From assembly GCA_937894515.1 (NCBI GenBank), contig CALCRH010000258.1:1-64000 (forward strand): DNA of 64,000 bases, written 5' to 3'. Origin of the DNA: an uncultured Clostridia bacterium (lineage in GTDB: Bacteria > Bacillota > Clostridia > Oscillospirales > Oscillospiraceae). A program made the position numbers and the translations under genes. Shown here piece after piece: positions 7,006-15,285 of the stretch. The notes below the pieces were generated by a model, which searched no databases, had not been told where the DNA came from, and saw nothing but the letters and a program-made list of their open reading frames with translations. Each line of letters opens with the position of its first letter. Position 1 is the first letter of the stretch.

Positions 7006-7753
7006 GATCTTGATCTCCGTACAGCATTTAGTGAAATGCTATCCCAGCCAGTCAGAAAATATCAAAGAAGTTTACGCCCTGAACGACTGCAATCTGGACG
7101 TCAAACGGGGCGAGGTCGTGGCCATTATCGGCCCTTCCGGCAGCGGAAAATCCACCCTGCTTCGCTCTATGAACCTTCTTGAAGCACCCACCTCCGGCAC
7201 AATCTACTTTGATGGGGTCAACCTTTCTGACAAAGGCATCAACATCAATCTGCACCGTCAGAAGATGGGCATGGTGTTCCAGCACTTCAACCTGTTTCCC
7301 CATAAAACCGTCCTGCAAAACATTACCATGGCTCCCGTGACACTGAAGCGTAAAACGCCGGAAGAGGCCGAAGCTACTGCGCTGAAGCTTCTGGAACGTA
7401 TCGGTCTTGCCGGCAGGGCACACAAGTACCCCAGTATGATCTCCGGCGGCCAGAAACAGCGTGTTGCAATCGTCCGCGCTTTGGCTATGGAACCCGAGGT
7501 CATGCTCTTTGATGAACCCACCTCCGCACTGGATCCCGAAATGGTAGGTGAAGTTCTGGATCTGATGCGGGAACTGGCCAACGATGGTATGACCATGGTG
7601 GTGGTCACCCACGAAATGGGCTTTGCCCGTGAGGTGGCAGACCGAGTGGTCTTTATCGCAGACGGCAAAATTCTGGAGGAAGGTACACCCCACGAGTTGT
7701 TTGACTCCCCCAAAGACCCTCGTCTTCAGGATTTCCTGTCCAAGGTTCTCTAA
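6989..7753 (+). CDS. Amino-acid ABC transporter ATP-binding protein
   Basis: I choose the GTG at 6989 because AAAGGAGG lies 6 nt upstream and the protein then begins at the usual place (ILISVQHLVKCY). The product has 254 residues. Walker A is GPSGSGKST, the ABC signature ISGGQKQR, Walker B VMLFDEP, and the switch His is in VVVTHEMGF. This is the GlnQ/HisP class that powers uptake of polar amino acids together with the two genes upstream. The operon ends at the terminator at 7759-7796. Confidence 0.94.
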   Translation: MATSNEILISVQHLVKCYPSQSENIKEVYALNDCNLDVKRGEVVAIIGPSGSGKSTLLRSMNLLEAPTSGTIYFDGVNLSDKGININLHRQKMGMVFQHFNLFPHKTVLQNITMAPVTLKRKTPEEAEATALKLLERIGLAGRAHKYPSMISGGQKQRVAIVRALAMEPEVMLFDEPTSALDPEMVGEVLDLMRELANDGMTMVVVTHEMGFAREVADRVVFIADGKILEEGTPHELFDSPKDPRLQDFLSKVL

Positions 7754-7758
7754 ATATC

Positions 7759-7796
7759 AAAAAAAGATGTCGCTCGAAAAGAGCGGCATCTTTTTT
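7759..7796. terminator. Bidirectional terminator between convergent genes
   Basis: AAAAAAGATG(T)CGCTC / GAGCGGCATCTTTTTT with a GAAAA loop. It serves the ABC transporter operon from the left and the zinc-ribbon protein gene from the right. Confidence 0.9.
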
Positions 7797-8220
7797 ACGT
7801 TTTCGCTTTGATCTCCGTGCGGCACTTGGGACAGGTGATCACGATCTTTCCCTTTCCCTTTGGCACACGGCACACGGTACGGCAATTGGGACAGGTAAAA
7901 TATTTGTGTTCCTTGTCCTGCGCCTGCTGTTTGGTGCGGTTGAATTTCCGCTGCACGGGATACAGAATCTTATTCAGAAACCAGGCGTTCTCCGCCCGGC
8001 GTTTGGTCAGATTGCGGGAAAACATACGGAACAGCATTACGAACAGCAGTACCGCCGTTATCGCGCCCAAGATCCGCCGGGTCGCATCCGTTTTGGCGAA
8101 CATACTCACCATGTCCAGCACGATACCCACCACCAGCGTGGCCATACCCAACTGATCTGCTCCGTTGCGACCATACATAAAGCGCGCCAACGCGTTCCCG
8201 ATGCGCTGGAAAAATCCCAT
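7795..8220 (-). CDS. Small membrane protein with C-terminal zinc ribbon
   Basis: A 141-residue protein with no named function. Residues about 22-40 and 50-66 form two membrane helices, separated by a short loop with charged residues. A basic stretch follows, then a C-terminal zinc ribbon CPNCRTVCRVPKGKGK...CPKC. The gene stands alone. The ribosome site GGAGAAAGG is rather far (14 nt) from the ATG at 8220, so the true start may differ. Similar proteins are common in Clostridia but uncharacterised; a nucleic-acid or lipid-associated role is only a guess. Confidence 0.7.
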   Translation of the reverse strand: MGFFQRIGNALARFMYGRNGADQLGMATLVVGIVLDMVSMFAKTDATRRILGAITAVLLFVMLFRMFSRNLTKRRAENAWFLNKILYPVQRKFNRTKQQAQDKEHKYFTCPNCRTVCRVPKGKGKIVITCPKCRTEIKAKT

Positions 8221-8357
8221 ACGAAATACCGTAACCTTTCTCCAAACATTTTCCTCATTTTATCCAAAAAGTACGTAAAGGTAAAGCCCTGCTTGCGAAA
8301 GTTCACAAAAACGTTAAAATTTTCTCTCTTTGTCTTATCCGCAGTCTGTACAAGCCC

Positions 8358-8386
8358 TTTACGCCGCCGGAAAACCGTGCTATACT
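8358..8386 (+). promoter_or_regulatory. Promoter of rpe
   Basis: TTTACG (8358-8363), 17-nt spacer, TATACT (8381-8386). It lies 175 nt upstream of the rpe start codon, which implies a long leader. Confidence 0.7.
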
Positions 8387-8392
8387 ACATTT

Positions 8393-8558
8393 GTTAAATT
8401 GTACACATTGGGAGTCGACAGAACGCCCTGCCGACTCCCTATTCCAAAAAGCGAACGGCTCGCCTGCACAGATACTGCCACAAGGACACAGGCGGCAAGC
8501 CTCTCCGCTTACCGTATCCTATGCCGATCCGCACCGGTCCGTGCGGAGAAAGGACACC
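8393..8558 (+). promoter_or_regulatory. Long structured 5' leader of rpe
   Basis: Three clear stems are visible: GGGAGTCG/CGACTCCC (8410-8439), CGCCTG/CAGGCG (8461-8494) and TCCGCAC/GTGCGGA (8528-8547). The last ends directly at the ribosome site. No known riboswitch class is recognised. The stretch 8221-8357 upstream holds nothing I can name. Confidence 0.4.
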
Positions 8559-8561
8559 GCT

Positions 8562-9206
8562 ATGATCAAGATTGCTCCCTCGATCCTATCCGCCGATTTT
8601 GCCAATTTGCAGCGGGATATTCAGCGGATCGCCACCGCCGACTACGTCCACGTGGACGTGATGGACGGTCTGTTCGTCCCCAATATCACCATTGGGATCC
8701 CCGTGGTGAAGTCCCTGCGTCCTACCACTTCTCTGCCGCTGGACGTCCACCTGATGATCGACCGTCCCGTCCGCTATGTGGAGCAGTTCTGCGATGCCGG
8801 CGCCGATCTCGTCACCTGCCATGTGGAAGCCGATACAGAGGAAAACATCCGGGAATCCCTCCGTCTAATCCACGCCAAGGGCAAAAAGGCAGGCGTTGTC
8901 GTCAAGCCCAAGACCCCTGCCGACGCCGTTCTGCCCTTTATCCATGACTGCGACATTATCCTTGTCATGACGGTGGAGCCCGGCTTCGGCGGTCAGAAGT
9001 TCATGGCGGACATGATGCCCAAGGTGCAGGCCATTCGCGGTTACATCAATGAGATGAATCCCACCTGCGAGCTGGAGGTAGACGGCGGCGTAGACCCCGT
9101 TACCTGCAAGACCTGTATTGCCGCCGGTGCCAATGTCTTAGTGGCCGGCAGCGCCGTCTACAAGGCAGAGAATATCGAACAGCGCATCCGTGAACTCCGC
9201 GGCTGA
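8562..9206 (+). CDS. rpe: Ribulose-phosphate 3-epimerase
   Basis: A 214-residue TIM barrel that interconverts ribulose-5-P and xylulose-5-P in the pentose phosphate pathway. All family motifs are present: APSILSADFANL, HVDVMDGLFVPN (metal and catalytic Asp), DVHLMI, MTVEPGFGGQKF and the final LEVDGGV. Metal-binding His and Asp positions are kept. The ATG at 8562 gives the expected length. The open frame extends upstream, but that part has no homology and lies in the leader. Confidence 0.96.
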   Translation: MIKIAPSILSADFANLQRDIQRIATADYVHVDVMDGLFVPNITIGIPVVKSLRPTTSLPLDVHLMIDRPVRYVEQFCDAGADLVTCHVEADTEENIRESLRLIHAKGKKAGVVVKPKTPADAVLPFIHDCDIILVMTVEPGFGGQKFMADMMPKVQAIRGYINEMNPTCELEVDGGVDPVTCKTCIAAGANVLVAGSAVYKAENIEQRIRELRG

Positions 9207-9221
9207 CAGAAATCTTAATTC

Positions 9222-9365
9222 CGTAGGGGCGGATGCCCACATCCGCCCGCACCCACGTTGATCCCCATGGCGTGTCATCGCACGCCATACCATGGAGGCG
9301 GTCACAGACCGTTGACCGCGGCTCTGCCGCCCAACTTTTCACTCTTCATTTTTCACTTTTCACTT
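9222..9365. repeat. Composite intergenic repeat before recR
   Basis: It starts with the palindrome CGTAGGGGCGGATGCCCAC...CCGCCCGC (9222-9250) and ends with a pyrimidine-rich tract of TTCA(C/T) units (9333-9365), directly upstream of the recR ribosome site. The same order is seen before the apbE-like gene, the MATE gene and nrdG. Confidence 0.7.
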
Positions 9366-9382
9366 ATCCGGAGGATAATTCT

Positions 9383-9982
9383 ATGGAATACTTTCCCGCC
9401 CCTCTTGAAAAATTAGTGGAACAGTTTGCCCGCCTGCCCGGTATCGGCGGCAAGAGTGCCCAGCGTCTGGCATTTCACGTCCTGTCCCTGCCGGAAAACG
9501 AAGCCCGGGAGTTTGCCGATGCCATCGTACAGGCCAAGCACAGCGTTACTTTATGCCCCGTTTGCCGCAACCTGACCGACCGCGGGCTCTGTCCGGTCTG
9601 TGCCAGTGCCAAACGTGATGCCGCCGTGATCTGCGTGGTGGCCGATCCCCGTGACGTCATCGCCATTGAACGCTCCCGGGAATTCAACGGGCACTACCAT
9701 GTACTCCATGGTGTCCTGTCCCCCATGAACCACGTAGGCCCCGATGATCTGGAGATCAAGTCCCTGCTGGATCGGGTAGCAAAAGGTGACATCGGTGAAG
9801 TCATCATGGCCACCAATCCCGATACCGAGGGGGAGGCCACCGCGCTGTATCTTGCCCGGCTATTGAAACCTTTCGGCGTCAAAGTCACCCGTCTTGCCTA
9901 CGGTATCCCGGTGGGCGGTCATCTGGAATTTGCCGACGACGCCACGTTGATGCGTGCCCTGGAAGGCCGCCGTGAGCTGTAA
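9383..9982 (+). CDS. recR: Recombination mediator RecR
   Basis: A 199-residue protein, the standard RecR length. The N-terminal helix-hairpin-helix is LVEQFARLPGIGGKSAQRLA. The C4 zinc finger is CPVCRNLTDRGLCPVC (residues about 57-72). The Toprim domain begins ICVVADPRDVIAIER and contains ATNPDTEGEATALYL. RecR loads RecA at single-strand gaps with RecF and RecO. The ATG at 9383 follows CCGGAGGA; an upstream extension would read through the intergenic repeat and is rejected. Confidence 0.96.
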   Translation: MEYFPAPLEKLVEQFARLPGIGGKSAQRLAFHVLSLPENEAREFADAIVQAKHSVTLCPVCRNLTDRGLCPVCASAKRDAAVICVVADPRDVIAIERSREFNGHYHVLHGVLSPMNHVGPDDLEIKSLLDRVAKGDIGEVIMATNPDTEGEATALYLARLLKPFGVKVTRLAYGIPVGGHLEFADDATLMRALEGRREL

Positions 9983-9997
9983 CTGTTTTCATACTCT

Positions 9998-10111
9998 CGT
10001 AGGGGCGTAGGGGTCGGCGTCCTCGACGACCCTCTTTTCAATTGTCCGCAAATTCCAATTTGCGGACACCACAACTTTTCATTCTTCATTCTTCATTCTT
10101 CACTTTTCACT
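9998..10111. repeat. Composite intergenic repeat before the apbE-like gene
   Basis: It holds a partly doubled CGTAGGGGCGTAGGGGTCGG...CGACGACCC palindrome (9998-10033), then a CCGCAAAT...ATTTGCGG stem, then four tandem TTCATTC/TTCACTT units running right up to the ATG at 10112. Confidence 0.7.
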
Positions 10112-11128
10112 ATGAAAAAACTTCTCACCATTTTCCTTACAACTGCATTACTGCTCACCCTCACCGCCTGCGCGCCGAAGTCCGCCGGCGTGGACATCTT
10201 CGCCATGGACACCTATATGTCGCTGGTGGCTTACGGCAAGAACGCTTCGGCGGCGCTAAATGACTGCACCCAGGCCATCAACCTGCTGGAAGCGGAGATT
10301 TCCCGCACCCGTGCGGGCAGCGATGTGTCCACGCTGAACAAGACCGGCACTTGGACCGGCTCTGCTGAAGGTACCGATGCCACCGCCGACATCTTGGCGC
10401 AGGCGCTCCAATACAGCGCTGAAACCGATGGCCTCTTTGATGTGACCATTGCCCCCCTGGTTCTCCTGTGGAACATCACCGGCGATGCGCCCTATGTCCC
10501 CACACAGGCGGAAATTGATGCCCTGCTGCCCCTGGTGGGCAGTGACCATCTCCACCTCGGTTCCGGCAATACCGCCACCCTTGATGACGGCTGCGCCGTG
10601 GACTTGGGCGGTATCGGCAAGGGCTACGCCAGCGATCTGGTGCGTCTGCTGCTGAAAGCCCATGACGTGGAAAGCGCCACCGTCTCTTTAGGCGGCAATG
10701 TCTATGTCTGCGGCAGCAAACCAGACGGCAAACCGTGGACGGTGGGGATTCAGGACCCCGCCGGTGGCGGCTGCGCCGCCTATGTATCCCTGACGGATGC
10801 CTTTGTGGTCACCTCCGGCGGCTACCAGCGCTGCTTCACTGCCGAGGACGGCACGATCTATCAGCACATCCTTGACCCCCGCACCGGATATCCGGCCGTC
10901 AGCGACCTGACCTCCGTCAGTATCATCACACGCGACAGCGGCACCCGCGCCGACGCCTACTCCACCGCCCTCTACGTTATGGGCGAACAAGCCGCCATCG
11001 ACTTCTGGCGCACTCACGGCGATTTTGACATGATTTTGATCACGGCGGACGGCCGTGTCCTCTCTACCCCCGATCTCACCATCACCCAACCGGAGGGAAG
11101 CAGCTATGACTTCCAAGCCATCTCCTAA
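10112..11128 (+). CDS. FAD:protein FMN transferase (ApbE family)
   Basis: A 338-residue lipoprotein: the signal ends LTLTACAPK with the lipobox Cys near residue 20. ApbE motifs are FAMDTYMSL near the mature N-terminus, then VDLGGIGKGYASDLV, SLGGNVYVCG and DPRTGYPA. The enzyme attaches FMN to a Thr of membrane redox proteins such as Rnf or Nqr subunits. It is followed with overlap by a NusG-II domain gene and a Gx transporter gene, a conserved trio in Clostridia. The start is odd: the 20 nt before the ATG are a TTCA repeat with no recognisable ribosome site. Confidence 0.9.
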   Translation: MKKLLTIFLTTALLLTLTACAPKSAGVDIFAMDTYMSLVAYGKNASAALNDCTQAINLLEAEISRTRAGSDVSTLNKTGTWTGSAEGTDATADILAQALQYSAETDGLFDVTIAPLVLLWNITGDAPYVPTQAEIDALLPLVGSDHLHLGSGNTATLDDGCAVDLGGIGKGYASDLVRLLLKAHDVESATVSLGGNVYVCGSKPDGKPWTVGIQDPAGGGCAAYVSLTDAFVVTSGGYQRCFTAEDGTIYQHILDPRTGYPAVSDLTSVSIITRDSGTRADAYSTALYVMGEQAAIDFWRTHGDFDMILITADGRVLSTPDLTITQPEGSSYDFQAIS

Positions 11129-11513
11129 ACTGAAGCCCACTCTCTGGGACGCATTGGTGGTTCTCGCCGTCATCGTTCTGGGCATAGTCGTTGCCCTTAC
11201 CGTCTATGGCGGCAAAGGGACAAGCGGAAGCCTCACCTGCGTCATTACCGACCACGGTGAAGAGGTGGAGCGTGTGGATATGTCCACCCTCAACGATGCG
11301 AAATATATCGAAGTAGACGGTGACTATCACCTGACCGTCAAGCTCTCCCCCCATGGGGTGGAGGTCACGGACAGTAACTGTCCCCATCAGGATTGCGTCC
11401 ACACCGCGCCTATCGCCCGTGCCGGACAGTCCATTGTCTGTCTGCCGGGGCAAATTGTCATCACCTTGGAGGGCACCCCTGCCGCAGATGCCCCGGACTT
11501 GATCGTGGGGTGA
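11106..11513 (+). CDS. NusG domain II-containing membrane-anchored protein
   Basis: A 135-residue protein starting at the ATG at 11106 (GGAGGGAAG site); it overlaps the apbE-like gene by 23 nt. A single N-terminal membrane helix (residues about 13-35, LVVLAVIVLGIVVALTVYG) is followed by an extracellular domain with NCPHQDCVH near residue 95, a Cys/His cluster typical of this family. Despite the name it is not a transcription factor. Its association with apbE and the Gx transporter suggests a role in cell-surface flavin or electron transfer, which remains unproven. Confidence 0.85.
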   Translation: MTSKPSPKLKPTLWDALVVLAVIVLGIVVALTVYGGKGTSGSLTCVITDHGEEVERVDMSTLNDAKYIEVDGDYHLTVKLSPHGVEVTDSNCPHQDCVHTAPIARAGQSIVCLPGQIVITLEGTPAADAPDLIVG

Positions 11514-11517
11514 CGGC

Positions 11518-12027
11518 ATGAGAATACCAACGAAGAAAATCGCCCTCTGCGCCGTGCTGACGGCTCTTGCTCTGGGCCTGAGCACTCTCGAGAACCTGTT
11601 CCCCATCAGCTTTCTCATTCCTCTGCCCGGTGTCAAGCTGGGTCTTGCCAATATCGTCACCGTGTTTGCCCTCTATGAACTGGGTGTACTCCCCGCCCTC
11701 CTCATTCTCATCGGGCGCTGTTTTCTGGGCGCTCTCTTTGCAGGCAACTTCAACGCCCTGCTGTTCTCCCTCATGGGTGGTCTTTTGGCCATGCTGGTGA
11801 TGATCGTCCTCAAGCATATTCCCGCCTTGTCCATCTATGGGGTCAGTATCGGCGGCGCCGCCGCCCACAATATCGGTCAGATCTGTGCCGCCATGATCAC
11901 GCTGGGCAACACACTGGTGCTGGGCTATCTGCCGCTTTTGCTGGCGGTCTCCCTCTTCACCGGTACACTGACCGGCTTTGTCTCCTCTCTCCTGTTCCGC
12001 ACCATGAAAAACGTCAAACTGACATAA
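11518..12027 (+). CDS. Gx transporter family membrane protein
   Basis: A 169-residue hydrophobic protein with about five membrane helices. It begins KKIALCAVLTALALGLSTLEN and contains PLPGVKLGLANIVTVFALYELG, the signature of the Gx/HepS-component I family (COG4769, ECF-transporter-like fold). It starts 4 nt after the NusG-II gene stop. The trio apbE/NusG-II/Gx suggests flavin or quinone precursor handling for a membrane redox enzyme. The transported ligand is unknown. The stop codon abuts the terminator. Confidence 0.86.
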   Translation: MRIPTKKIALCAVLTALALGLSTLENLFPISFLIPLPGVKLGLANIVTVFALYELGVLPALLILIGRCFLGALFAGNFNALLFSLMGGLLAMLVMIVLKHIPALSIYGVSIGGAAAHNIGQICAAMITLGNTLVLGYLPLLLAVSLFTGTLTGFVSSLLFRTMKNVKLT

Positions 12028-12055
12028 AAAAGACACCCTCCCGGGTGTCTTTTTT
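12026..12055. terminator. Bidirectional terminator
   Basis: AAAAAAGACACCC/GGGTGTCTTTTTT with a short TCCC loop, between the convergent Gx transporter and yfbR genes. Confidence 0.92.
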
Positions 12056-12058
12056 CGT

Positions 12059-12634
12059 TCACTTCATCTCATCCAATGTCAAATGGAAACTCGGCATACA
12101 ATGCTCCATGAACCATCCCAGCTCCGGCATCTCGTAGCTCTGCAAGGCCGCCAAAGTCTGCTGTGCCGCCTGATGGAACTCGTTGTTCCCGGCTTTCAGT
12201 TCCTCCACGCACTTGATGTGGGCGCTGAGCTTGTCCGCCGCCTTTACCAGCTTCTCGATTTCCTCGTCTTTCGGTGTCAAAATTTCCGCGTACTGCCTCT
12301 GCAGCTCCTCCGGCAGCATCCCCAACAGCTTCTCGTTGGCAACAGCCTCCACCTGCTTGTAGCTGTCCCGAATGGCGGGGTTATAATACTTGATCGGTGT
12401 GGGCATATCCCCGGTCAGGATCTCACTGGCATCGTGATAAAGTGCCGCCACCGCCACCTTGCCCGGGTCCACGTTCCCGCTGAAATAGGTGTTGCGGATC
12501 AGCGCCAGTGCGTGAGCCAGCACCGCCACCTGATGGCTGTGCTCCTGAATATTCTCCGTGTAGCTGTTCCGCATCAGCGCCCAGCGGTTGATAAACCGCA
12601 TCCTACCCATATAGGCAAAGAAATGAAACTTCAC
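12059..12634 (-). CDS. yfbR: YfbR-type HD-domain 5'-nucleotidase
   Basis: A 191-residue protein matching YfbR along its length. The N-terminus is FHFFAYMGRMRFINRWALMRN, shown as a landmark. HD-domain metal residues appear as EHSHQVAVLAHAL and ALYHDASEILTGDMPTP, with a later KAADKLSAHIKC Asp. The enzyme removes phosphate from deoxynucleoside 5'-monophosphates, with a role in nucleotide pool control. The start is a GTG directly after the mtaB stop, with GGGAGG 10 nt upstream inside mtaB, so the two are co-translated. Confidence 0.93.
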   Translation of the reverse strand: MKFHFFAYMGRMRFINRWALMRNSYTENIQEHSHQVAVLAHALALIRNTYFSGNVDPGKVAVAALYHDASEILTGDMPTPIKYYNPAIRDSYKQVEAVANEKLLGMLPEELQRQYAEILTPKDEEIEKLVKAADKLSAHIKCVEELKAGNNEFHQAAQQTLAALQSYEMPELGWFMEHCMPSFHLTLDEMK

Positions 12635-13921
12635 TTATGTCAACCTCCCAACCAGTATATCTCCATCAATGGCATCAATCTCTACACTTTTAACTTGGTT
12701 ATGTAAACTATCTGCTTCCACCGCTACGTCCATGTAATTGGGGGCATGACCGCAGGATCGGCCTTTCTCATCGGTCTGCTCAAACAGCACAGGGAACACC
12801 TTTCCCACGCAGCTTTCCAGATACGCCCGGTGCATCTCCCGGGCCACCGCAGAAGCCTGAGCTGCCCGTTCCTCCTTCACCGCCGCGGTGAGCTGCTCCA
12901 TGGCGGCAGCCTTGGTTCCCGGCCGCACGGAATAGGGGAACACGTGCATGGCGGCAAAGCCGCACCGGCGGATAAAGGCCAGCGTCTTTTGGAACTCCTC
13001 CTCCGTTTCCCCGGGAAATCCGGTGATGAGGTCGGTGGTCACCGCCACGCCGTCAAAGTATTCGTTCAAAAGCCGCACCGACTCATAAAATCGCGCCGTA
13101 TCGTACCGCCGGTTCATTCGCTTCAAGGTCTCGTCACAGCCGGATTGCAAAGACAGATGGAAATGGGGACACAGATTGGGCAGCTTCACCGCCCGCCGGC
13201 AAAAGTCCTCGGTAATGGTCCGCGGCTCCAGAGAGCCCAACCGAATCCGCATCTCTCCCGCCACCGCAGAAATCCGTTCTAAAAGGTCGATCAGAGTCGT
13301 CCCATCACCGAAGTCACGCCCATAGGAGGAGATCTCGATACCCGTCACCACGATCTCCCGGTATCCCTCCTGCCGCAGCTTCTCCACCTGCTCCACCGCC
13401 ACGTCAAGAGGCAGCGACCGCACCGGCCCCCGGGCAAAGGGAATGATGCAGTAGGTACAGAAGTTCTGGCACCCGTCCTCCACCTTCAGCATGGCGCGGG
13501 TACGGGCTGTCATACCGCCGGCGGGCAATATCTCAAACTCTTTCCGCTTCAGGGCATCGTCCAGCAGCGTCAACTGTTTTCGCTGGGCATACGCCTGCTC
13601 CAGCAGGTCCAGAAACGCCAACCGTCCGGCAGTTCCCGCGATCAGGTCGATGCCCAGCTTGGCCGCCTCTTGGGCATGGGTCTGCACATAACAGCCGCAC
13701 CCCGCCACCACCGCGCGGGGGTTCATCTTTTTGCACCGGCGTATCATCTGCCGGGATTTTTTATCGCTGACCGCCGTCACCGAACAGGTATTCACGATGT
13801 AGGCATCCGCCGCCTCGGTAAACGCCGCCAACTCGTGTCCGCGTTTCACCAGTTCCTGCTCCATGGCCTGTGTCTCATATTGATTGACCTTGCACCCAAG
13901 GGTATAAATGGCAACTTTCAT
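12635..13921 (-). CDS. mtaB: tRNA t6A37 methylthiotransferase MtaB
   Basis: A 428-residue radical-SAM methylthiotransferase that adds SCH3 to t6A37 of tRNAs reading ANN codons. The N-terminal domain starts KVAIYTLGCKVNQYE with the first cluster Cys and has later Cys residues (NTCSVT, GCGCYVQ). The radical-SAM cluster motif is CQNFCTYCIIPFARG (C-x3-C-x2-C), followed by VTGIEISSYG. A TRAM-like C-terminus ends ILVGRLT. I chose the Met that matches family starts; an in-frame ATG 15 nt upstream (13936) is possible, since neither has a well-spaced ribosome site. Confidence 0.94.
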   Translation of the reverse strand: MKVAIYTLGCKVNQYETQAMEQELVKRGHELAAFTEAADAYIVNTCSVTAVSDKKSRQMIRRCKKMNPRAVVAGCGCYVQTHAQEAAKLGIDLIAGTAGRLAFLDLLEQAYAQRKQLTLLDDALKRKEFEILPAGGMTARTRAMLKVEDGCQNFCTYCIIPFARGPVRSLPLDVAVEQVEKLRQEGYREIVVTGIEISSYGRDFGDGTTLIDLLERISAVAGEMRIRLGSLEPRTITEDFCRRAVKLPNLCPHFHLSLQSGCDETLKRMNRRYDTARFYESVRLLNEYFDGVAVTTDLITGFPGETEEEFQKTLAFIRRCGFAAMHVFPYSVRPGTKAAAMEQLTAAVKEERAAQASAVAREMHRAYLESCVGKVFPVLFEQTDEKGRSCGHAPNYMDVAVEADSLHNQVKSVEIDAIDGDILVGRLT

Positions 13922-14024
13922 CCTTGCACTTTCCATCCGTATTCTGTATAATGAATTGTTACTTATTATACTGTATTCTTCCCCCGCTGACAAGGGCGGC
14001 GGAAGAATTTTCGGAGGAAGTCCT

Positions 14025-15158
14025 ATGATCTATCTTGACAGCGCCGCCACCACTCCCGTTCCCCGGGAAGTGGCGGACGAAATGTATCGTGTCCTGACGG
14101 AGCGCTTCGGCAACCCCAGCGCCCAGTACCCCGCCGGACAGGAGATGAAAAAGGCGGTGGAAGCGTGGCGCAAAACCATTGCCGATGCCCTGCCCTGTGA
14201 CCCTAAAAATCTCCACTTCACCTCCTGCGGCACGGAGAGCGACAACTGGGCGATCCACGCCGCCCTGTGGCAGAACCGCCGGGTGGGCAGGCACATCATC
14301 ACCACCGCCGTGGAACACAGCGCCATTTTGGAGCCCCTCAAGCTGCTGGAACAGCAGGGCTATGAGATCACTCGCCTGCTCCCGGATAAAGACGGCAATA
14401 TCACCGCCCAGCAGGTGGCCGATGCTCTCCGGGAGGATACCGCCCTGGTCAGCATCATGCTGGTCAATAACGAAACCGGCTGCGAGTTCCCCGTGGCGGA
14501 GATCGCCCGGCTGCTGAAAGCCCGCCAAAGCCGCGCTCTGCTCCACACCGATGCGGTACAGGCATTTTTGAAGGTGGACTGCGACCCGAAGAAGCTGGGC
14601 GTGGACTTTATGAGCCTGTCCGCCCATAAGCTCGGCGGCCCCAAGGGCATCGGCGCCCTCTATATCGCCGACACCGTGAAAAATCCCCGTCCCCTGCTGC
14701 CCGGCGGCGGTCAGGAAAACGGTACCCGCTCCGGCACGGAGGCCACCGCCCAGATCGCCGGCTTCGCCAAGGCGGTAGAGCTGCGCCGGAAAAATCTCGA
14801 CAGCAAACTTGCTCACATGGCCCGGATGAAAGCCTATTGTCTGGAAAAACTGCTGACCATTCCCAACATAGTGGCCGTTGGCAATGGCACTGCCCCCCAT
14901 GTTTTGATGGTCTCCCTCGTGGGCTATCCCAGCGCCAACGTGGTCACCGATCTGGGCGCACAGGGCATCTGCATCAGCGCCGGCTCTGCCTGTCATCGGG
15001 GCAAGCTGAGCCATGTGGTGGAAGCCCTCAAGCTGGACAAGCGCACCGCCGCCGGCGTCCTGCGTATCAGCTTCTCCCCCGAGACAACCCGCGCCGACAT
15101 AGACGCCTTGTACGAAGCTCTGCAAGCCCACCAGTCCACCCGCTTCCCCATGCTGTAA
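14025..15158 (+). CDS. Cysteine desulfurase (NifS/IscS class)
   Basis: A 377-residue PLP enzyme that pulls sulfur from cysteine as a persulfide for Fe-S cluster or tRNA thiolation. The start IYLDSAATTPVP is canonical. The PLP lysine sits in SLSAHKLGGPKGIGALY and the active-site Cys in SAGSACHRG. It is divergent from mtaB, with about 100 nt between them; mtaB itself needs Fe-S clusters, but a direct link is not shown. No iscU-like scaffold gene is adjacent. The ATG at 14025 has GGAGGAAG upstream. Confidence 0.93.
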   Translation: MIYLDSAATTPVPREVADEMYRVLTERFGNPSAQYPAGQEMKKAVEAWRKTIADALPCDPKNLHFTSCGTESDNWAIHAALWQNRRVGRHIITTAVEHSAILEPLKLLEQQGYEITRLLPDKDGNITAQQVADALREDTALVSIMLVNNETGCEFPVAEIARLLKARQSRALLHTDAVQAFLKVDCDPKKLGVDFMSLSAHKLGGPKGIGALYIADTVKNPRPLLPGGGQENGTRSGTEATAQIAGFAKAVELRRKNLDSKLAHMARMKAYCLEKLLTIPNIVAVGNGTAPHVLMVSLVGYPSANVVTDLGAQGICISAGSACHRGKLSHVVEALKLDKRTAAGVLRISFSPETTRADIDALYEALQAHQSTRFPML

Positions 15159-15169
15159 TCCATTTTCTC

Positions 15170-15271
15170 CGTAAGGGCCGATGCCCACATCGGCCCGCCT
15201 TCCAATCGTCGGCGAATGATAATTTGCCGACACCGCAATTCTTCATTCTTCATTTTTCACTCTTCACTTTT
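15170..15271. repeat. Composite intergenic repeat before the MATE gene
   Basis: Palindrome CGTAAGGGCCGATGCCCAC...CGGCCCGCC (15170-15199), then CGGCGAAT..ATTTGCCG, then TTCATTC/TTCACTT units (15240-15271). It has the same order as the copies before recR, the apbE-like gene and nrdG. Confidence 0.72.
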
Positions 15272-15285
15272 CCGAGGTATTCACC

